Shown one piece after another: positions 59,401-64,000 of a stretch of 64,000 bases of DNA; position 1 is the first letter of the stretch; each line of letters opens with the position of its first letter. Source of the stretch: Ferrovibrio sp964218355 (GTDB lineage Bacteria; Pseudomonadota; Alphaproteobacteria; Ferrovibrionales; Ferrovibrionaceae); the NCBI RefSeq assembly GCF_964218355.1, contig NZ_CAXPMC010000016.1, positions 429,912 to 493,911 of the forward strand, written 5' to 3'. Position numbers and translations under genes: made by a program. The notes beneath the pieces were generated by a model, which was not told where the DNA came from, did no database searches, and saw only the letters and a program-made list of their open reading frames with translations.

Positions 59401-62400
59401 GTGACAATTTCACTGCGGATCAACAATCAACTCCCTCTATCACTGATTGTGTGGCGGAACGGCCAGCGAGTGGCCATCCTGAAACCCCACGAGCAGCAGC
59501 AGCTGACGCCGGCGGCCGGCGAGACCTGGACCGTGCTCGATCCCGAATCCGCAATCCGGTTCAGATCGCAGCAATTCGCGGCCGCCGCCGAAGTCTCCTG
59601 GACATTCGGCATGAACGACCTAGCGCTCGACCGGTTCTATCCGGTATCGCCGGCACGGTTCATCAACCGCACCGATTACACAGTCGATCTCTACTGCGTG
59701 GAGACAAAGGGCCGCGAGGCCCGCTTTTCCACCCTTGAGCCGGGAGAGCAGACAGAACATCCTCTGCCTGACCGGCAGACGGTGGTTGCCCGGGCACTGG
59801 TTTCGGGAGAACTGGTCGCCGCCCATATTCATCGCGGACCGACCACGCCGGACGATTACATCCGCGAGGCTAAGGAATTTGACGCCCTGGTGCCCACCAC
59901 CATTCCGATGGTCGAACGTGCAAAGATTCTTGCGCCGCTTGGCAACGTCCGCACGCTCAGACTGGTCGAGATCACCGACGACTATCGCGAGGCAAGACAC
60001 AGGCAGCAGCAGCAGTCCTTCGGCAGCAGGCCTGAATTCGGCGCGCTCAGACTGGTGGACGGGCCGAAGGAAGCCGAGCCGCCGGAATCGATCCAGTATA
60101 TCAAGAAATCAACGCATAAATGCGGGCTTGAAAAGCAGTTCAACACACGGAAAGACGTCACCCCCGAGCGGATTCGCATCTCTGGCGCCGACCTGATCTG
60201 GGATCGCGGTGAAGACAAATATGGCCTGATGAGCCTGCAGGGCCCGGGCCGGCTTGCCACCAGGGCGGTCGAAATCTTCGCGGACCGGGTTGTCATCCGT
60301 TCGCCGCTGCGGTTTCCGCGCAGCGATGTGACGATCTACGCGCGCGAACTGGTCTTCGAGCGGAGTGGCAGCATCGATACCAGCCCCCAGCCACATCTGG
60401 CGCCGGCCAGAGCGAAACAGCGGGAGGTGATCGGCGGATACGACTATCCCGCCCTCAGAAAGGGCGAGAAGGCCCGCAAGGCCGCCGATGGCCTGCATGG
60501 TGAAAAAGCCGGCGATATTCATCTGTATGTCAGGACAATCATCGAGGACCGGCCGGCGGTTCGCTTCATCTGCAACGGCACCGACGGGCAGCAGGCCGAG
60601 GAAGGACATGCCGAAGCCTATCGGCCGCCGGCCTCAGGCGAATTTGCCAAGGACTACCCCCAGAAGGTCGGCCAGCCTGACTGCCTGCCGATAACGGCCG
60701 ACAACATCAAGAAGTTCATGACCGACCATTTCACGGACAGCAATCCCGCCAACTGGCGCTGGCCCGGAGAGGCGGATGCGCCCGAAAGGGCGAAGCTGAG
60801 CGACGACCCGCAGACAAGCGATGCGCTCCGCAAGGGACAGGTGGTCTTTGTCAAGCTGATCGCGCAGGACGACCGGATCGCGGTCGCCAATTGCAGCCGC
60901 GGCTTCCTGCCGAACGGCACATTCTCGAGCTACGTCGGAACCGATTTCGTGAGCACGCTGGAAAACGATGCACGGCTTCGCGATCTTGGTGACGATGTGG
61001 TCCCGACCAAGCCGGTCGAAGCCTATCCGTATATGGTGCAGGACCGGCCGGGGAATGGTGCCGACGCCTACCGGCCGGGCCGGCCCGGCCGCGGCGGCAA
61101 CGGTGGCGTCGTGACGTCGCATACTGGACGCGTCTCGCTGGCCGGAAAATGCGACGTCAGGCCGGGCAAGGGGAAAACCATAGGGAAAGCCATCGGCGGC
61201 AAGGCGGGCCAGCCGCTGCCGGCTTACTGGCTGACCATGAAAATCGTGTACCGGAGCGCGATTCCGTCCACTACCGCGCCCCTCGCCAGGCTGATCCCAG
61301 TCAGCGCCCGCGCCGGCGCGGATGCCGAAGGCTGGACATCCGAAGACGGGCTGCCGGGAGAGGTGAAGGAACGGGATGACGGCCCGCTGGCCTGGATGCA
61401 TCCGGACCAGCCGCTCGCCCTGGCGGCAGTGGTGGCCTGCGCACGCGCCACTTTCCGCAATGAACAACGGGAGCAGGCGCGCCGCCTGCTGGAGCCCTAT
61501 CAGGCAATCTTCATCCGCGAGCAACGGGCGGGGCGCGCGCTGCCGGCCACGGTGGCCGCATTTGCTGCCGAGATCAGCACCATGCTGTCGAACATGGCCT
61601 CCAACCTGGATTACTACGGGCATCCGGCCGGCTGGCTGCCGCGGCTGAACCTCAACACCTGCTACCAGCTGTGGCGGGGCGAACGCGAATATGCTTCATC
61701 CCTGCTCTATTTCACATCCACAATCGAGAGCCAGTGGAGCAAGCAGGCAGAACGACGGGACGCCCTGATGCAGATAAGTACTGCGGTGCGGAAGGAGATA
61801 AAGCTTACTTCCGGTGGTCTGCCGGCAGCCTACGAACGGCTCGGAAAAGCCCGCACCGAGCTTGCCGCCGTCTCGAAAGAGGTTGATACGATCGCCGAAA
61901 AGATCCGCTACCTGCAAAGAAGCGTCGAGCAGTCGGCGGGGCAGAAAATCATGGAGCAGCGGATATACAGCGCATTCTGCAAGATCAGCGGCAACCTGCT
62001 GGAGGCAATCCCTGTCGGTCAGCCCTATCTGGGTCTTGCGGGCAAAACCCTCGACGTCGCCGGCGATTTCGACTGGACCGAAGAAGATCCCCTGCAGCAG
62101 GTCAGCAAGGGACTCGACGCCCTTGGCAAGACGGTGGAGAACTTCGCCATCGACAGCCAGGATGAGATTATCGACAGATCCGGACAGAAGATCAGGAAGA
62201 AAATTGCCGAAGCCGAAAATTCCATCGATACCCTTGAATCCAGCATTTCCGGTTATCAGGACCAGGTCGACCAGGAATGGGTCGCGAGTCCGGAGCGGGC
62301 GGCAGAGCAACAGCGCCTCAGCAGCCAGCTGAAGCAGATCGAGGCAAAGATTGCTGCCGCAAGGAAGAAAGAAGAGCAGGAAGCACTCCTGCGGATGCAG

Positions 62401-63798
62401 GAGACGGTTATAGAGCGGCTGCGGGCGGTCGAGAGCATCCGGCTTGACGAGGCGCGGGACAAACTGCTGGCGACCATTGAAGAGCAGGAAGAAGACGACA
62501 AGGACGAAGAGGCGCGCCGTCGACGCGAGCTTCTCGAACGGGTCGAGGCGCTGCAAACGCGCAAGGGGCAGTTTTCGAAGAACCTGAAAACATACGAAGC
62601 AGATCTCGAACGCCGGGAAAAGGCCGGCCGCCAGCTGGTCAATTCCCTGCAAAAGGTTGGCGCCGGAATTTCAGGCATCGGCGAGGTCATCACCAAGCTG
62701 AGCGCTCCCTACGATGAAGCCAAAGTCGACCGCATCATCAACGAACTGATCATGGGCAGCGCACTGCGCAGCGAGTATCTCGGCCTGACGGCCGAGCTGA
62801 AGAAAGCCAACCAGCGCAAGGCCGTCGCAATACAGACCCTGAATGCATGCAGCAAGGCGATTGCCGATGCATCGGCGCAGATCTCCAAGAACTTCTCCGA
62901 ACTGATCGGACTGAGTGACCAGACCCAGATGCTGGACGACGCCCTTGATGCCGGAGCGCTGCAGTATATTCAGGGCATGAGGCAGCGCGCCGAAGACCGT
63001 CTTCGCTGGTATCAGTATAATTTCGCCAAGGCTTACGAATACGAATACCTCACACCTGTTCCGCCGAAATTCCTCAGCCTGGACGACTGGATCGGGCGCC
63101 TGGTGGATTGCAAGCGAAAGCTCGACAACCTCAAGACCGACGAACCGGTGGAGCTGGAGCCGGAAGATATCGAGCGGGTGGAGGATCTGGTTGTCAAAGA
63201 TCATCTGAAGAAGATGGCGGAAGTTCTGGTGAAGGAACGGGGCAAGACTGTGCGGGTGCCCCGGGGCGTCACACTGACGCCCAAAGATCATCCCGCCTTT
63301 TTCAGTACGCTGCTCAGGGACGGCAAGGTGACCTTTACTCTGCCTGAACTGGGGGCCGTGATGTTCACTGAGGCGCATGCCAGAATCGTCGGCTTTGATA
63401 TCACGGAATTCAGGATTGAACCGGCCGACAACAATCTGTCCTTCGAGATCGAGGTCTGGCATTCTGGAATATCTGTGATCCGGGGTGTCGACCATGATAC
63501 CGACTGCTACTATTTCCAGGCCGGGAAAGGAGAAGCGATCTCCTGGGGGTTCTCCTATGACGGAACGAACGAGAAATCGCTGATCATGCCGGATGAGGAA
63601 TTCGGTCAGGCGCATACGCAGTTATTCGATGGCGAGGCCATCGACTACGAGGAATACTATCCGTCGGCTTTCGGCGACCTGACGATGGTGATCGTGGGCA
63701 AGGACCTGCGATCGCAGGAGAGCATTCTGAAGGATATTGAGGCGATCAAGCTGATCAAGCTCGAGCTTGGGATCGCGAAAGTGCGGACTCGGGTATAA
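59401..63798 (+). CDS. Large multidomain protein: VHL-like beta-domains, beta-rich middle, coiled coil
   Basis: A 1465-residue protein of unknown family. The start is GTG 59401, with GGGGAG 6 bases upstream; no signal peptide follows. Residues 1-60 (ISLRINNQLPLSLIVWRNGQRVAILKPHEQQQL) and 83-142 (ARFINRTDYTVDLYCVETKGREARFSTLEPGEQ) resemble two VHL beta-domains. Residues about 258-330 look like a beta-helix (VEIFADRVVIRSPLRFPRSDVTIYARELVFERSGSIDTSP), followed by Gly-rich stretches (PGRPGRGGNGGVV near 560). Residues about 810-1165 are long charged coiled coils (EEDDKDEEARRRRELLERVEAL). The last 180 residues are beta-rich (GKVTFTLPELGAVMFTEAHARIVGFDITEFRI). The GC content is below that of the core. 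Only 19 bases separate it from the inverse-autotransporter gene, so they form one operon. Function unknown; an adhesion or toxin-like complex is possible. Confidence 0.75.
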   Translation: MTISLRINNQLPLSLIVWRNGQRVAILKPHEQQQLTPAAGETWTVLDPESAIRFRSQQFAAAAEVSWTFGMNDLALDRFYPVSPARFINRTDYTVDLYCVETKGREARFSTLEPGEQTEHPLPDRQTVVARALVSGELVAAHIHRGPTTPDDYIREAKEFDALVPTTIPMVERAKILAPLGNVRTLRLVEITDDYREARHRQQQQSFGSRPEFGALRLVDGPKEAEPPESIQYIKKSTHKCGLEKQFNTRKDVTPERIRISGADLIWDRGEDKYGLMSLQGPGRLATRAVEIFADRVVIRSPLRFPRSDVTIYARELVFERSGSIDTSPQPHLAPARAKQREVIGGYDYPALRKGEKARKAADGLHGEKAGDIHLYVRTIIEDRPAVRFICNGTDGQQAEEGHAEAYRPPASGEFAKDYPQKVGQPDCLPITADNIKKFMTDHFTDSNPANWRWPGEADAPERAKLSDDPQTSDALRKGQVVFVKLIAQDDRIAVANCSRGFLPNGTFSSYVGTDFVSTLENDARLRDLGDDVVPTKPVEAYPYMVQDRPGNGADAYRPGRPGRGGNGGVVTSHTGRVSLAGKCDVRPGKGKTIGKAIGGKAGQPLPAYWLTMKIVYRSAIPSTTAPLARLIPVSARAGADAEGWTSEDGLPGEVKERDDGPLAWMHPDQPLALAAVVACARATFRNEQREQARRLLEPYQAIFIREQRAGRALPATVAAFAAEISTMLSNMASNLDYYGHPAGWLPRLNLNTCYQLWRGEREYASSLLYFTSTIESQWSKQAERRDALMQISTAVRKEIKLTSGGLPAAYERLGKARTELAAVSKEVDTIAEKIRYLQRSVEQSAGQKIMEQRIYSAFCKISGNLLEAIPVGQPYLGLAGKTLDVAGDFDWTEEDPLQQVSKGLDALGKTVENFAIDSQDEIIDRSGQKIRKKIAEAENSIDTLESSISGYQDQVDQEWVASPERAAEQQRLSSQLKQIEAKIAAARKKEEQEALLRMQETVIERLRAVESIRLDEARDKLLATIEEQEEDDKDEEARRRRELLERVEALQTRKGQFSKNLKTYEADLERREKAGRQLVNSLQKVGAGISGIGEVITKLSAPYDEAKVDRIINELIMGSALRSEYLGLTAELKKANQRKAVAIQTLNACSKAIADASAQISKNFSELIGLSDQTQMLDDALDAGALQYIQGMRQRAEDRLRWYQYNFAKAYEYEYLTPVPPKFLSLDDWIGRLVDCKRKLDNLKTDEPVELEPEDIERVEDLVVKDHLKKMAEVLVKERGKTVRVPRGVTLTPKDHPAFFSTLLRDGKVTFTLPELGAVMFTEAHARIVGFDITEFRIEPADNNLSFEIEVWHSGISVIRGVDHDTDCYYFQAGKGEAISWGFSYDGTNEKSLIMPDEEFGQAHTQLFDGEAIDYEEYYPSAFGDLTMVIVGKDLRSQESILKDIEAIKLIKLELGIAKVRTRV

Positions 63799-63817
63799 CA
63801 ATAGGCGGGGGTTGTGC

Positions 63818-64000
63818 GTGAGAATCACTGCGCTGGCATTGCTGGCACTGCTGCTGCCCGGCGCGGCATCGGCGCAGCCCCCAAATGGGCGCCGCATATC
63901 GATGTCGAGGGCAAGGCGGGGACGAAGCGCAATCTCGGCGAGGCCGACCTGTTCATCCCGCTGGCCCAGGACGATTCCACCCTGCTGTTTTCCAGCATCC
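63818..64000 (+). pseudogene. Inverse autotransporter (intimin-like) gene, N-terminus, apparent frameshift; cut by window edge
   Basis: GTG 63818 opens a clear signal peptide (VRITALALLALLLPGAASAQ). In the same frame the next codons make no sense (PPNGRRISMSRARRG). One frame over, the sequence reads KWAPHIDVEGKAGTKRNLGEADLFIPLAQDDSTLLFSSI, which is the opening of an inverse-autotransporter beta-barrel (family word: G-x-x-G-x-x-R-x-x-GEADLF-P). The frames would join if the C5 run at 63878-63882 had six C. So the gene is frameshifted here by slippage, mutation or sequencing error. The rest lies outside the window. An unnamed GTG in the second frame gives no signal peptide. Confidence 0.7.
63878..63882 (+). 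other. C5 run at the signal-peptide/barrel frameshift
   Basis: Five C in a row at the exact junction where the signal-peptide frame and the inverse-autotransporter frame would meet. One more C would restore a continuous frame (SAQ-PPKWAPHIDVEG). Short runs like this are a weak slippage site, so mutation or a sequencing error is at least as likely as phase variation. Confidence 0.6.

Overview
The window is GC-rich (high-GC codon bias almost throughout) and comes from an alphaproteobacterium, most likely of the Rhodospirillales or a related order. This rests on the gene order tsaB-rimI, mucR, fur, plsC, miaB, phoH, ybeY, corC, lnt, xre, metK, trmB, rimP, nusA, ylxR, infB, on an alphaproteobacterial-type CIRCE operator before groESL, and on the Ros/MucR and IalB-like families. 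Taxonomy is inferred from content only.

Region by region: 1-18.7 kb (minus strand) is the conserved housekeeping block for translation, transcription elongation, tRNA modification and envelope biogenesis. It is interrupted at 13.4-15.6 kb by an AT-richer, hairpin-rich non-coding island and a 2-oxoglutarate oxygenase gene. Between 18.7 and 31.4 kb lie small metabolic and envelope operons: a VanX-like dipeptidase, a DAO-type oxidoreductase with an ornithine-cyclodeaminase-family protein, lapA-ihfB-sppA, a DMT transporter fused to a periplasmic propeller-like domain, a sterol-desaturase-like hydroxylase, an ECF sigma factor and an IalB-like/rlmN/secreted-protein operon. From 31.4 to 39.7 kb lies a nitrogen module: a nitrate-sensor-type chemoreceptor, then cynS with a cyanate/nitrate-type ABC transporter (minus strand), facing a divergent sigma-54 enhancer-binding protein. 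Their intergenic region holds a near-perfect -24/-12 promoter and three TACG-N6-CGTA palindromes, which predict the control circuit. From 39.7 to 53.1 kb are a secreted hydrolase, an orphan AbrB-like protein, an M20 amidohydrolase, MFS and MATE transporters, a methyltransferase/GlxA regulator pair, two further PAS_5-type proteins, a core-MetE-like protein and a bacterial cation-chloride cotransporter. groES-groEL (53.9-56.0 kb) has promoter, CIRCE operator and terminator all visible.

The last 8 kb (56.3-64 kb) is lower in GC and looks accessory. It holds a trypsin-like protease without a signal peptide, a membrane-anchored winged-helix/TPR regulator, and a divergent operon of a 1465-residue unrecognised protein followed by an inverse-autotransporter-type gene that runs off the window. 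The large protein appears to have two VHL-like beta-domains, a beta-rich middle, long coiled coils and a beta-rich C-terminus. The inverse-autotransporter gene appears frameshifted at a C5 run next to its signal peptide.

Smaller curiosities are an attenuator-like terminator before rimP, a 12-bp repeat that frameshifts the ybeY tail away from an ATGA junction with corC, and a dispersed intergenic repeat present twice. No tRNA, rRNA, CRISPR array or transposase gene was found.
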